Origin: Methylocystis sp. MJC1
GTDB taxonomy: Bacteria > Pseudomonadota > Alphaproteobacteria > Rhizobiales > Beijerinckiaceae
Assembly (NCBI RefSeq): GCF_026427715.1
Contig: NZ_CP107558.1
Span: 347,001 to 411,000 of the forward strand
DNA length: 64,000 nucleotides
Reading direction: 5' to 3'
The notes beneath the pieces were generated by a model. The model saw only the letters and a program-made list of their open reading frames with translations, was not told where the DNA came from and searched no databases. Of this stretch, positions 1-9,230 are shown piece by piece (positions within the stretch are counted from its first letter, which is position 1; each line of letters begins with the position of its first letter). The position numbers were made by a program, and so were the translations under genes.

Positions 1-512
1 CAAGCGTGGTTTGCATCGTCGGCGGATTGCTCGCGGGCGCCGATTGGGCGTGGACGCGCTTCAAATGGCGTCGCGATCTGCGCATGAGCCGTCATGAGCT
101 CAAGGAGGAAATCAAACAGGCGGAAGGCGGCGGGCTCGTGAAGGCGCGCATGCGCTCGCTTGCGCAAAGCCGCGCGAGAAAACGGATGATGAACGCCGTG
201 CCGCGCGCCACCCTCGTGATCGCCAACCCCACGCATTTTGCGATCGCATTACGATATGTCAGGGAAGAGGGCGGCGCGCCGCTTGTCCTGGCGAAAGGCA
301 AGGATCTTATCGCCCTGAAGATCCGTCAGGTGGCGGAGGAGAATCAGATCCCGGTGTTTGAAAAGAAAGAGCTGGTTCGAGCGATGTACGACTTTGTCGA
401 GGTCGATCGGATGATCCCCCCGGAATTCTTCCGTCCGATCGCCGAGCTCATCCACTTCCTATCGACCCGCGGCGGTGCGCAGGGGCGGAGCGGCGATTTG
501 CGCATGAGATGA
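1..512 (+). CDS. flhB: Flagellar export switch protein FlhB, C-terminal part (5' end outside window)
   Basis: The frame is already open at the left edge, so this is the 3' part of a longer gene. The visible ~168 residues hold the end of a membrane segment, a basic linker and the cytoplasmic autocleavage domain with the NPTH motif (ANPTHFAIALRY) about 80 residues in. FlhB-type proteins cleave themselves between N and P of NPTH to switch the flagellar type III export apparatus from rod/hook to filament substrates. The C-terminal tail (IPPEFFRPIAELIHFL) matches the flagellar rather than the virulence branch, although paralogues such as YscU share NPTH. No other flagellar gene lies in the window, so this is the edge of a locus to the left. 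Confidence 0.9.
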   Translation, partial: SVVCIVGGLLAGADWAWTRFKWRRDLRMSRHELKEEIKQAEGGGLVKARMRSLAQSRARKRMMNAVPRATLVIANPTHFAIALRYVREEGGAPLVLAKGKDLIALKIRQVAEENQIPVFEKKELVRAMYDFVEVDRMIPPEFFRPIAELIHFLSTRGGAQGRSGDLRMR

Positions 513-634
513 GCGCAGCAAGTCGATGAACGTCTGACCTGCGAAGCGCTCGAGCAAGATCAAAGACAACCGCGTCCGGCGAGCTTCAGCCCGCCGGCGC
601 CAGCCAAGCAGGGCTTGGCGCCGAGGGGCGTCTG

Positions 635-988
635 CTAACCCTCTCCCGCGACACTATAGCGAAGCCGACGCGTCTTAGCCCATCCAATCGCATCTTGCGC
701 CCCTAGGACAAAACACTGCTCGGTGTTCTGGGCGTCGTCGCAGTCCGTCGCTCTTTGGAAGATGCGCGCCGCGATGGAAAGGAGGACAGTGACAGAGGCG
801 TTCATAAACAGGATATCGTCCTTGCCATTCGCCTCTATATCGCTCAGACCGCGCGCAACGGCGTTCCGAATATCGTAATCAAGTAATTCCAGCTGGCCAC
901 GAAGTGGATCGCGCAGCCGCTGACACTCTTCAATCGTCGGCATAGCAGGAGTATTTGGCGCTGTGCCGACCTGATTCGCTCTACCCAT
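635..988 (-). CDS. Hypothetical protein, 117 aa
   Basis: I do not recognise this protein. It is acidic and probably soluble, with no signal peptide and a mostly helical-looking composition. It has one mildly hydrophobic stretch (MNASVTVLLSIAARIF) and two cysteines near the C terminus. No strong ribosome-binding site precedes the start; a GAGG lies rather far upstream. It is the only open frame with protein-like composition between flhB and tRNA-Thr. It could be a real lineage-specific gene or a chance frame in a gene-poor stretch. Confidence 0.4.
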   Translation of the reverse strand: MGRANQVGTAPNTPAMPTIEECQRLRDPLRGQLELLDYDIRNAVARGLSDIEANGKDDILFMNASVTVLLSIAARIFQRATDCDDAQNTEQCFVLGAQDAIGWAKTRRLRYSVAGEG

Positions 989-1501
989 CGTTGGACTGGC
1001 CTCATTACCCTCGGATGTATTGATTATGTCTGACTTTAGTGAAGAATAACTTAAACAGTTCGATTTTTACATTGTAAAACAAGCGGTAGTGTTATGTCGA
1101 GTCGCGGGTGACCGTTCCCGAAGCTGTGCGTCGAGCTTACACTCGGCGCGTTGCCGGATGCAATCTGTCGCACCGTCGTAATACTCGACGTATCTGGCAT
1201 CAAGCTGTGCATGCCTAAAACCCCGCGCTTGCGGGTAGCTCGGTGGAGATCGCGCCATTCGCGGCGGGGGCATTTGGAAAGCGAGGCCGCGTTCAGTGAT
1301 CCCAAGGAAGGGGCGTCTGGCATCGGCCTCAGAGCGACGCCGACCATCGGGGGCGTAAATATGCGCCGCGGCGTGGTGCGTGCTGTTCATGACCCGCTGA
1401 TTTCGGGCGAATTTCCCGATTGCATTGGAAGAGCTAGGGAATAACCGCCTTTTCTTCGCGGGGGAGAAAGGCTCCTAAAATCCTGTTTCTTCGCCGAGAA
1501 G
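989..1501. other. Gene-poor stretch between hypothetical gene and tRNA-Thr
   Basis: Several short frames overlap here on both strands, but none has a ribosome-binding site, a recognisable domain or a protein-like composition. The part around 1010-1080 is AT-richer than the surroundings. I see no RNA gene, repeat or mobile element. Confidence 0.4.
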
Positions 1502-1576
<75 letters not shown>

Positions 1577-2272
1577 GCTGGGTTCCGCAATCCGCCTTCG
1601 GCGACCGGAACGAGGGCCTTTTGCCACAGTGCGGCGCGAGTCGCAAGAGTGGGGAGAATGCTACTTAGGGACCCGAGCCGGGTTAACGGACGTCAGCCGA
1701 ACACGGTAGCGAAATGGCCGAGGTTTCGTCTGTCGGCACTCACTCCCAGCTTGACGGTTTCCCTGTCTCAGCAGCGTGCATGAGCTTGAAAGTGGTGGAC
1801 GACCGCAATTTTCTTGAGTTCCGCGGAAATGCGTAGGCGCGACGGGTCGTCCTTGGAGACGACGTCTCCAGCGCGAAATTCAGCCGGTTTTTTATCCCCA
1901 ACGCCCACGCACCGCCTCGGCCGCCCGCTGGGCCCAAGGAACCTCCGAGGAGATGGAGTAGCGCGTCTCGCCCGCAGCGTAGGCTGGTTCGCTTGCGGCC
2001 TTCGCATTGGCTTTGATCGTTGATGGAGATCAAAGCGCCTTTCAGGTTCGCCTTCGAACTCGACGGGCGGACGCGATGTTTCACCGTCTATCACCCAAAC
2101 ACAAGGCGTTCTGGTCAGGTCTCGCGCACCCAGGAAGTTAAGACGACCGAAAACAAGGCTGGGTCGATTCTGTTCATGCGTAGGTGCGGCGCTGTTTCCT
2201 GATTGCTGTGGTCTTGATTTAGATTTCGAATCCTTTAAGAGGGCGTTGGATTTATAGTTTGAGAGGTGCCGA
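1577..2272. other. Non-coding or unrecognised stretch between tRNA-Thr and rfbB
   Basis: Nothing here can be supported as a gene. Frames are short or overlap each other on opposite strands and lack ribosome-binding sites. The last ~80 bases are AT-richer and end in GAGAGGTGCCGA just before the rfbB start, so the rfb promoter probably lies here. Confidence 0.4.
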
Positions 2273-3325
2273 ATGCGCGTGCTCATTACCGGCGGCGCCG
2301 GTTTTATTGGATCGGCGGTGGCCCGAGGATTTATTTCACAAACCTCCGATGAAATCCTTGTTTTTGACAAATTGACCTATGCCGGCAACCTCGATTCTCT
2401 TGCGCTGATCGCTCAGAATCCGAGATATTCTTTCCGACGCGCTGATATTTGTGACCGTGCACAAGTTATGCGCGCCCTCACCGAATTCGAGCCCGACGTC
2501 GTGATGCATCTTGCCGCCGAGAGCCACGTCGATCGTTCGATCGACGGACCGGCCGCTTTCATCGAGACCAATCTCGTCGGCACCTTCACAATGCTCGACG
2601 CGGCGCTCGAATATTGGCGCGGGCTGCCTAAAGGGAAGGCCGAGGCTTTCCGCTTCATGCATATTTCGACGGACGAGGTCTTCGGCACATTGGGCGACGA
2701 AGGCTTTTTCCGGGAGGATACGCCCTACGCGCCCAATTCCCCCTATTCCGCTTCAAAAGCGGGCTCGGACCATCTCGTGCGCGCCTGGCGCGAGACCTAC
2801 GGCCTTCCCACCATCGTCACCAACTGTTCGAATAACTACGGGCCTTATCATTTCCCCGAAAAGCTCATCCCTTTGATGATCCTGAACGCGCTCGAGGGGA
2901 AGCCGCTTCCCGTCTATGGGCGGGGCGAAAATATCCGCGATTGGCTCTTTGTGGAGGACCACGCCGCAGCGTTGATGCTCGTCGCGCGCCGAGGCATTGT
3001 CGGGCAGTCGTATAATGTCGGCGGCCGCAACGAGAAAAAGAACATCGATGTCGTGAACACGATCTGCGACATTCTCGACGAGCTGCGCCCAAAGGAGAGC
3101 GGCTCCTATCGCAATCTCATCACATTTGTCACAGATCGTCCCGGCCACGATCTACGCTATGCGATCGATTGCTCCAAAATCGAGCGCGAACTCGGCTGGC
3201 GGCCAAAGGAGACATTCGAGACTGGCTTGCGCAGGACTGTGCAGTGGTATCTCGACAATCCGGCTTGGTGGCAGGCCATTCGTTCGGGCAATTATCGCGG
3301 CGAGCGCCTCGGACAAATTGCCTGA
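2273..3325 (+). CDS. rfbB: dTDP-glucose 4,6-dehydratase
   Basis: This enzyme converts dTDP-glucose to dTDP-4-keto-6-deoxyglucose, the second step of dTDP-rhamnose synthesis in the cytoplasm. The 350-residue protein is full length for the family. It opens with the NAD-binding Rossmann motif [10 protein letters not shown] and has the catalytic region STDEVFG with the SDR pair Y-x3-K in [10 protein letters not shown]. The conserved [18 protein letters not shown] and [13 protein letters not shown] blocks are present. A GAGAGG ribosome-binding site precedes the ATG. It is followed at short spacing by rfbC and rfbA, probably as one operon. The product should serve O-antigen or exopolysaccharide rhamnose. 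Confidence 0.97.
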   Translation: MRVLITGGAGFIGSAVARGFISQTSDEILVFDKLTYAGNLDSLALIAQNPRYSFRRADICDRAQVMRALTEFEPDVVMHLAAESHVDRSIDGPAAFIETNLVGTFTMLDAALEYWRGLPKGKAEAFRFMHISTDEVFGTLGDEGFFREDTPYAPNSPYSASKAGSDHLVRAWRETYGLPTIVTNCSNNYGPYHFPEKLIPLMILNALEGKPLPVYGRGENIRDWLFVEDHAAALMLVARRGIVGQSYNVGGRNEKKNIDVVNTICDILDELRPKESGSYRNLITFVTDRPGHDLRYAIDCSKIERELGWRPKETFETGLRRTVQWYLDNPAWWQAIRSGNYRGERLGQIA

Positions 3326-3358
3326 TCTTTTTCTTTTGACCCTTGATTCGAGGCCCTT

Positions 3359-3913
3359 ATGCAGTTCGAAGACACCGAGATCCCTGCGGTCAAGATTGTC
3401 AAGCCGAAGAAGCACGGTGACGCGCGCGGCTTCTTCTCCGAGGTCTACAAGGAATCCGACTGGAAGAACGCAGGGCTCGACTACACCTTCGTCCAGGACA
3501 ATCATTCCTTTTCGTCGCCGGTCGGCACGCTGCGCGGCCTGCATTTCCAGACCGCCCCCTTCGCGCAGGACAAGCTCATTCGCGTGATTCGGGGGCGAAT
3601 CCTCGATGTCGCCGTGGATATCCGTCGCTCGTCTCCGACCTTCGGCAAGCATGTCGCCGTCGAACTCTCGGCCGAAAATTGGCGTCAGCTTCTCGTGCCG
3701 ATCGGCTTTGCGCATGGCTTCGTAACGCTGGAGTCCGATACGGAGGTGCTCTACAAGGTCACGGCGCTTTATTCCGCGCCGAATGATCGCGGGTTGGCCT
3801 TCGACGATCCAGATTTGGGCATCGATTGGCCCCTGCCGCCGGGCGGGGCCATTCTCTCCGAGAAAGACAAGCATTGGCCGCGCCTGCGCGATCTCGCGGA
3901 TGCCTTCGCGTGA
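3359..3913 (+). CDS. rfbC: dTDP-4-dehydrorhamnose 3,5-epimerase
   Basis: Epimerises C3 and C5 of dTDP-4-keto-6-deoxyglucose to give dTDP-4-keto-L-rhamnose. The 184-residue length is normal for this cupin-fold family. Recognisable blocks are KHGDARGFFSEVY, the QDNHSFS region and the signature GTLRGLHFQ with its catalytic His. GFAHGF follows, then the C-terminal LYSAPNDRGLAFDDP block. It starts 33 bases after rfbB and is followed 54 bases later by rfbA. Confidence 0.96.
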   Translation: MQFEDTEIPAVKIVKPKKHGDARGFFSEVYKESDWKNAGLDYTFVQDNHSFSSPVGTLRGLHFQTAPFAQDKLIRVIRGRILDVAVDIRRSSPTFGKHVAVELSAENWRQLLVPIGFAHGFVTLESDTEVLYKVTALYSAPNDRGLAFDDPDLGIDWPLPPGGAILSEKDKHWPRLRDLADAFA

Positions 3914-3967
3914 GCCTTACGCTCCCGCGCCTCTCTGATTGATTGCCTGTAGTCTCGAGGAAATATT

Positions 3968-4858
3968 ATGCGTGGCATCGTTCTGGCCGGCGGCTCCGGC
4001 ACCAGGCTTCATCCCATGACGCTGGCGGCCTCGAAGCAGTTGCTGCCGGTCTACGACAAGCCGATGGTCTATTATCCGCTGTCGGCGCTGATGCTCGCGG
4101 GCGCCCGAGAAATCCTGATCATCTCGACGCCTGAAGATCTCCCCGCCTTCAAGCGCCTGCTCGGCTCAGGCGCGCAATGGGGCGTTTCTCTGACTTATGC
4201 CGAACAGCCCCGCCCGGAAGGTCTCGCCCAAGCCTATACGATCGGCGCGCCCTTCGTTGAAGGGCACAATTCCGCGCTCGTTCTCGGCGACAATATCTTC
4301 TATGGCCACGGCCTGACGACGGCCCTGAACGCCGCCTCGGCGCGATCGGAAGGCGCGACGGTCTTCGCCTATCATGTCAAGGATCCCGAGCGTTATGGCG
4401 TCGTCGAGTTCGGTCCGGACGGAAGGGCTCTATCGCTCGAAGAAAAGCCCGCTGCGCCGAAATCCAATTGGGCGGTGACCGGGCTCTATTTTTACGATTC
4501 GAGGGCGCCGGAATATGCCGCCTCGCTGAAGCCCTCGCCACGCGGCGAGCTGGAAATTACCGATCTCAACCGAATCTACCTCGAATCCGGCGCGCTGAAC
4601 GTCGAACGTCTCGGCCGCGGTTTCGCCTGGCTGGATACCGGCACGCCGGCGTCCCTGCTGGAAGCGGCGCAATACGTGCAAGCGATCGAACAGCGGCAGG
4701 GCCAACGCGTCGCCTGCCTTGAAGAGATTGCCTTCATGCAGGGTTGGATCGACGCGCAGGCAATGCGCGAGGCTGCCGCGCGCTTGGCGAAAAGCGGATA
4801 CGGCGGCTATCTGCTCCAAGTCTTGAAGGAAGCCGAGGACTCCCGTCGACCCAGTTAA
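3968..4858 (+). CDS. rfbA: Glucose-1-phosphate thymidylyltransferase
   Basis: Forms dTDP-glucose from glucose 1-phosphate and dTTP, the entry step of dTDP-rhamnose synthesis. The 296-residue protein has the nucleotidyltransferase signature [11 protein letters not shown] at residues 7-17, the [18 protein letters not shown] block, [10 protein letters not shown] and the EEKP motif. AGG sits a few bases upstream of the ATG. It is the last of three rfb genes. The usual fourth gene, rfbD (dTDP-4-dehydrorhamnose reductase), is absent, and insertion sequence debris follows instead. Confidence 0.96.
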   Translation: MRGIVLAGGSGTRLHPMTLAASKQLLPVYDKPMVYYPLSALMLAGAREILIISTPEDLPAFKRLLGSGAQWGVSLTYAEQPRPEGLAQAYTIGAPFVEGHNSALVLGDNIFYGHGLTTALNAASARSEGATVFAYHVKDPERYGVVEFGPDGRALSLEEKPAAPKSNWAVTGLYFYDSRAPEYAASLKPSPRGELEITDLNRIYLESGALNVERLGRGFAWLDTGTPASLLEAAQYVQAIEQRQGQRVACLEEIAFMQGWIDAQAMREAAARLAKSGYGGYLLQVLKEAEDSRRPS

Positions 4859-4994
4859 ACCGGCTTCTCTTGAAAGAGGCGTGTGGCCAACGGCTGCGAG
4901 GACGTTTGCGCATTCCTGTAAATTGAACCCTCTTGGCGGCTTTTCGCAGCGGCGCCTTGAGGCTTTCTCGTTTCGGTTGCTATAGGGCGACCGT

Positions 4995-5165
4995 TTAGAT
5001 CGCCTCCCCTGGGCGGCTCAGATCGCCCTGCGCACGCCCGCGCCCGAGATTGTCCATCACCACAATGCCATTCGGCGCGAGCGGCAGGACGAGAACCTCT
5101 CTGACGTGGTCGTTGCGAGACGATCACTCGCGAGGTTTGCCGTCGATCTGCCAAGCGCGCACCCT
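4995..5165 (-). pseudogene. Remnant of an IS630-type transposase
   Basis: On the minus strand a short open piece reads LPLAPNGIVVMDNLG (5043-5096). It resembles the conserved block around the second catalytic Asp of IS630/Tc1-type transposases, usually LRPGDIVVMDNLGSHK. The frame degenerates after DNLG and stops at 4995. A second scrap just upstream in another frame reads AWQIDGKP, like the family's W-V-I-D-G-P block. Together they suggest a decayed, frameshifted copy of which only the middle survives. No terminal repeats or target duplication are visible. The call rests on one motif. Confidence 0.5.
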
Positions 5166-5417
5166 TACGGTGAAGAGTAAAGGGCCGGCCTGCCCTCGAT
5201 ATGCGGCCTGCGTTCTCAGAGAGAGGCCGTGCGAGCAGGGTCTTTTTGGGCCACGCGCAAATGCTAGTTGATCACAAATACAACCTAGAGTAGTATTCAG
5301 GCAGTTGCAATTGTGCCGGCGCCGTTTGGGCTCCGCGTACACCGGATAGCTTGGAGCCTTTTCGGCAGGCTTCGGACCAGACAGGTCCTTATTTTTATGA
5401 TGCGATAGGAGGCTGGG

Positions 5418-5774
5418 GTGGCTGAAAGAGTATTATCAAACGAGGCTTGGGAGGCTGTCGCCAGTGTTTTACCTGGAAAAGAGGGCGATCCAGGGTGCCA
5501 TGGGCGCGACAACCGTCTCTTTCTGGAGGCTGTTTTTTGGATTGCCCGCACCGGGGCTCCGTGGCGCGACCTGCCGCCTGAATTTGGCAAGTGGTATACG
5601 ACTTATACGCGATATCACCGCTGGGCAAAGAAGCGCGTGTGGCCACGCGTTTTCGAAGCGCTGCAGAAGGCCGGCGCGGTTGATTTGCTCCTTTACGCCG
5701 ACAGGCTTAGCTGGGCCGAGCAGGCGCCGCCGCCGGCTGCGGAGAACGCGCCGCCACAGCAATTTGCCGCCTAG
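5418..5774 (+). mobile_element. Truncated IS5-family transposase (N-terminal DUF4096-type domain)
   Basis: The first ~90 residues match the N-terminal part of IS5/IS427-type transposases: LSNEAWEAVASVLPG, then NRLFLEAVFWIARTGAPWRD and LPPEFGKWYTTYTRYHRWAKK. In intact elements this leads into MIDSTVVRAHQHAAG, which carries the first catalytic Asp. Here similarity ends after RVFEALQKAG and an unrelated tail runs to a stop. The DDE catalytic domain is missing, so the copy cannot transpose. It ends 10 bases from the stop of the convergent transglutaminase gene. It lies next to the IS630 scrap, so this is a small insertion hot spot behind rfbA. Confidence 0.8.
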
Positions 5775-5784
5775 CGCGCCGCCG

Positions 5785-6609
5785 CTACTGCGACTGCGAC
5801 TGGGTCTGTGTCAGCGTGGCCCGGAGCCTGACCTCCGTCATTTCCCCAACGCTTCCTGCGTGAGCGGCGCGGATTGGGGCGGCGCTCAGAAAGTCCAGCG
5901 CGATCGCCAAGCGAATGTGTCTTTCGCTGGGCGAGACGCGATAGACTGGATCAAATCCTACCCACCCGAGATTTTCGACATAGGCCTCCGCCCAGGCGTG
6001 GCCGACAATCTCCTGATCGCCGTCGTCGCGGAGATAATAACCGCTGACGTAGCGCGCGGGTGCGCCAATCGCGCGGGCGCCGGCGATGAAAAGATGCGCG
6101 AAGTCCTGATGCACACCCTTCCGGCGGTCGAAGGCGTCCGCGGCGGTCGTCGCGACGCTGGCCGCATCCAAATCGACTGCCATTCGCTCGTGGATGGCTG
6201 AAAGCAACGCGTGGAGAGAACCCAGCCTCTCGCCTTTTTTGGCCGCTGCTGTGCGGGCGAAGTCGATGACCGCAGGATTGGGGGCGGTGAGTGGCGTCTG
6301 GCGCAGATAGAGCGTGGGCGGAAAGCGCTCTGGGGCGCCTGAGGCGACGCCGGCTGTGTCGAAGGTCGTAACATCGCCCTCGACCATGACCGTGATCGAC
6401 TCAAAGGGGCCGTCGGCCGTGAAGCGATGCACGACATTGCCAAAGGCGTCCTCCGACGCGATCAGGCGGCAATCGCGGTCGACGTCGATGCGCCAGCTTT
6501 TGATATGCTGGCCGTCGTAATTGCGAGGCGTCAGCCGCAAATGCTGGATCGCGGCTTTCACGGGCTCGAGGTAGCGGTAAGTCGTTTCGTGGCGGATGCG
6601 GATACGCAT
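5785..6609 (-). CDS. Transglutaminase-like protein with His in place of the catalytic Cys
   Basis: The 274-residue protein has the bacterial transglutaminase N-terminal domain (from MRIRIRHETTYRY) followed by a papain-like core. The core block normally written GVCQDFAH reads GVHQDFAH here, placing His at residue 167 where the nucleophilic Cys is expected. The downstream His (GHAWAEAY, H204) and Asp (GWVGFDP, D220) are kept. The fold is therefore preserved, but thiol catalysis looks impossible. It is the third gene of a minus-strand operon after an ATP-grasp protein and an alpha-E protein. That grouping is common in bacteria and proposed to act in peptide or amide-bond chemistry, with the exact reaction unproven. 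Confidence 0.85.
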   Translation of the reverse strand: MRIRIRHETTYRYLEPVKAAIQHLRLTPRNYDGQHIKSWRIDVDRDCRLIASEDAFGNVVHRFTADGPFESITVMVEGDVTTFDTAGVASGAPERFPPTLYLRQTPLTAPNPAVIDFARTAAAKKGERLGSLHALLSAIHERMAVDLDAASVATTAADAFDRRKGVHQDFAHLFIAGARAIGAPARYVSGYYLRDDGDQEIVGHAWAEAYVENLGWVGFDPVYRVSPSERHIRLAIALDFLSAAPIRAAHAGSVGEMTEVRLRATLTQTQSQSQ

Positions 6610-6699
6610 AGGAGGCTCGTCGAAAAGGCGCGGCTCGGCGTGTCACATCGACCCGTCGCGTCGGTTTCATCTCGTCATCTAGCCAGCAAAGCGGCGAAA

Positions 6700-7788
6700 C
6701 TAGAAGAGATATTGCTCCGAGATCAGCGTTCCGAGGCGGTTGTTTTCGCTGATGAAGCTTTGAATGAACTCGTGCAGCCCGCCCTGGAAGGCCTGCTCCA
6801 TGGTCAGTGTTTCGAGCTTGCCGTACATATTGCGCGCCTGACGCTGCGCTGCGCCCTGCCGGCCGTGAGCGCGCGCGAGATTGTCGAGATTGCGCACGAT
6901 GCTCTCATAGCAGGAGATGAGCGAGCGCGGCATCTCCGGGCGCAAGATGAGCAGGTCGGCGACCAGCCAGGGCTGCATGCTCGTGCGATAAACCCAGTGA
7001 TAGGCGGTGTGCGCCGAGACGGCGCGCAGGATTGCCGCCCATTGGAAGTAATCGAGCGATCCGCCGATCACCTCCTTATCGGGCAGCAAAACGTGATATT
7101 TCACGTCCAGAAGCCGAGCCGTGTTGTCGGCGCGCTCGATAAATAGTCCGACGCGCGAGAACCAATAGGCGTCGTTGCGCAGCATGGTGCGATAGGCGCC
7201 GCCGTCATAGATGAGCGAAGTTTGCTTGACGAATTCGAGGAAGCGCCCGAGCTCGTCAGCCGAATAGGCGCCGCGGCGGGCCTCCATCGCCTTTAGTTCG
7301 AGATAGGCGCCGTTGATCGCCTCCCACATCTCCACCGTTAAAGCCGTGCGCACAGCGCGGGCGTTGGTGCGGGCGGATTCGATGCAGTTTCGGATCGAGC
7401 CCGGATTGTCGCGCGAGAAGGTCAGGAACTCGATTACATTGCTTTCGGTGATCGGCTTGCCTGTCTGCTCGAAGGCCTGCGCGGCTCCAGAGGAGAGAAG
7501 CACGCTTTCCCATTCGGTCTCCGCGCCGCCATAGGCTTTCGGCAATGTCGCAAGGCGCCGGGACGCCTCGATGGCGCGAGCGAGGAAATCGGCGCGCTCC
7601 ATATAGCGCGCGAGCCAATAAAGATTGTCGGCGGTGCTTGAAAGCATAGGGCGTTCCGTTTGCGCGCGCTCGCGGCTGATGTCCCGTCTAATGGTCTCGA
7701 GTGGGGCAGGGAGATGGGAGGCGGCCTCGCCGATTTCGTGGCTGCGCCGCTCGAATTCATCGAAGGAGGGGCGGGCGTCCAACATCAT
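6700..7788 (-). CDS. Alpha-E domain protein (DUF403)
   Basis: The domain begins at MLSSTADNLYWLARYMERAD, the hallmark of the alpha-E family, a helical domain rich in conserved Glu residues and of unknown biochemical role. I place the start at the ATG at 7786-7788, because it overlaps the stop of the upstream ATP-grasp gene as ATGA. This gives 362 residues with an extension of about 47 residues before the domain. A start at 7647 (MLSSTADN) would give the usual ~315-residue form. Conserved blocks include LDVKYHVLLPD and YHWVYRTSMQPW. It is flanked by the ATP-grasp and transglutaminase-like genes, its standard partners. Confidence 0.9.
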   Translation of the reverse strand: MMLDARPSFDEFERRSHEIGEAASHLPAPLETIRRDISRERAQTERPMLSSTADNLYWLARYMERADFLARAIEASRRLATLPKAYGGAETEWESVLLSSGAAQAFEQTGKPITESNVIEFLTFSRDNPGSIRNCIESARTNARAVRTALTVEMWEAINGAYLELKAMEARRGAYSADELGRFLEFVKQTSLIYDGGAYRTMLRNDAYWFSRVGLFIERADNTARLLDVKYHVLLPDKEVIGGSLDYFQWAAILRAVSAHTAYHWVYRTSMQPWLVADLLILRPEMPRSLISCYESIVRNLDNLARAHGRQGAAQRQARNMYGKLETLTMEQAFQGGLHEFIQSFISENNRLGTLISEQYLF

Positions 7789-9230
7789 GCTTGCCCCAAA
7801 ATCGCGTCGTCGATCACCCAGGTGTCTTTGGTGCCGCCACCCTGACTGGAATTCACGACGAGCGATCCTTCCGTCATCGCGACGCGGGTGAGGCCTCCCG
7901 GCACGACGCGGACGCCATTCGCTCCCTGCAGCACGAAGGGTCGCAGATCGACATGGCGCGGCGCGATGCCCTCGGCGACAGAGATCGGGCAAGTCGAAAG
8001 CGCAAGTGTCGGCTGCGCGATGAAATTATCGGGTTGCGCTTGCAGCTTCGCCCGGAATTCTTCGATCTGCGCCTTAGAGGCATGCGGACCAACGAGCATG
8101 CCGTAGCCGCCGGAGCCATTGACCTCTTTGACCACAAGCTCGTCGAGATGGTCGAGCACATAGGAAAGCGCCTCCGGCTCTCGGCAGCGCCAAGTGGGGA
8201 CGTTCTGCAGCAGCGGCTCCTGCTCGAGATAGAAGCGGATAATGTCCGGCATGTAAGTATACATCGCCTTGTCATCAGCGACGCCGGTGCCAACTGCATT
8301 CGCGAGCGTCACATTGCCTGCGTGATAGGCGCCGATCAGCCCGGGGACGCCCAGAGCCGAATCCGGGCGGAAGGTAAGCGGATCGAGGAAATCGTCGTCG
8401 ATTCGGCGGTAAATGACGTCGACGCGACGTGGCCCCTCGGTCGTGCGCATATAGACGACGTCGTCCTTGACGAAGAGATCACGCCCTTCGACGAGCTCCA
8501 CGCCGAGCTTGTCGGCCAGGAAGGAGTGCTCGTAATAAGCGGAATTATATTGTCCCGGCGTCATCAGCGCGATGGTCGGCTCGTGTGACGCGCGGGGCGG
8601 CGCGACGGAGCGCAGCGTCGCGAGCAGCTCATCGGGATAATCCTCGATCGGCGCGACGCGATGCATGCCGAAGAGATCGGGGAAAAGCCGCATCATCACT
8701 TCGCGGTTTTCGAGCATATAGGAGACGCCGGACGGCGTGCGGGCGTTATCTTCCAGCACATAGAACCCATGGTCGTCGGTGCGCACGATGTCGACGCCGG
8801 CGATTTGCACATAGACGTCATGCGGGACGCGACGGCCCGCCATCTCGGGGCAATAGCCGGGATTACGATAGACGAGCTCAACCGGGATTTTGCCGGCTTT
8901 GAGGATTTCGCCTTTGCCGTAAATATCCTTGAGGAAAAGGTTGAGCGCCGTGACGCGCTGCACGAGCCCCTTTTCCAGCGCCGCCCATTCGCTTCGGGCG
9001 ATGATCCGCGGAAGAATGTCGAAGGGAATGAGGCGCTCCGTGGCCTCTTGCGCGCCGTAGACGGCGAAAGTGATGCCGATGCGCCGGAAAAGGAACTCGG
9101 CTTGTTCGCGGCGGGAGGCGAGGAGTTCTGGTGGCGTGCCGGCGAGCCATTGGGAGAGTTTTTGATAAGGAGCGCGGGTAAGGCCGTCGTTGCCACCCAT
9201 CTCATCGAATTGCGTCACGCGTTGATCCAC
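7785..9230 (-). CDS. Circularly permuted ATP-grasp protein (type 2)
   Basis: The 481-residue protein matches the DUF404/DUF407 family of circularly permuted ATP-grasp enzymes. Recognisable stretches are FDILPRIIARSEW, ALNLFLKDIYG, RNPGYCPEM and DHGFYVLEDNARTPSGVSYMLENR. LDELVVKEVNGSGGYGMLVGP and the C-terminal VVNSSQGGGTKDTWV also match. ATP-grasp enzymes activate a carboxylate as acyl phosphate and join it to an amine or thiol; the substrate of this branch is not known. It is the first gene of the operon and overlaps the next gene by four bases, suggesting translational coupling. The proteasome-like Anbu peptidase often encoded in such clusters is not adjacent. Confidence 0.93.
   Translation of the reverse strand: MDQRVTQFDEMGGNDGLTRAPYQKLSQWLAGTPPELLASRREQAEFLFRRIGITFAVYGAQEATERLIPFDILPRIIARSEWAALEKGLVQRVTALNLFLKDIYGKGEILKAGKIPVELVYRNPGYCPEMAGRRVPHDVYVQIAGVDIVRTDDHGFYVLEDNARTPSGVSYMLENREVMMRLFPDLFGMHRVAPIEDYPDELLATLRSVAPPRASHEPTIALMTPGQYNSAYYEHSFLADKLGVELVEGRDLFVKDDVVYMRTTEGPRRVDVIYRRIDDDFLDPLTFRPDSALGVPGLIGAYHAGNVTLANAVGTGVADDKAMYTYMPDIIRFYLEQEPLLQNVPTWRCREPEALSYVLDHLDELVVKEVNGSGGYGMLVGPHASKAQIEEFRAKLQAQPDNFIAQPTLALSTCPISVAEGIAPRHVDLRPFVLQGANGVRVVPGGLTRVAMTEGSLVVNSSQGGGTKDTWVIDDAILGQA

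Noticed and set aside
2020..2202. Possible 60-residue gene before rfbB
   Set aside because: No ribosome-binding site, no recognisable composition, overlaps other frames.
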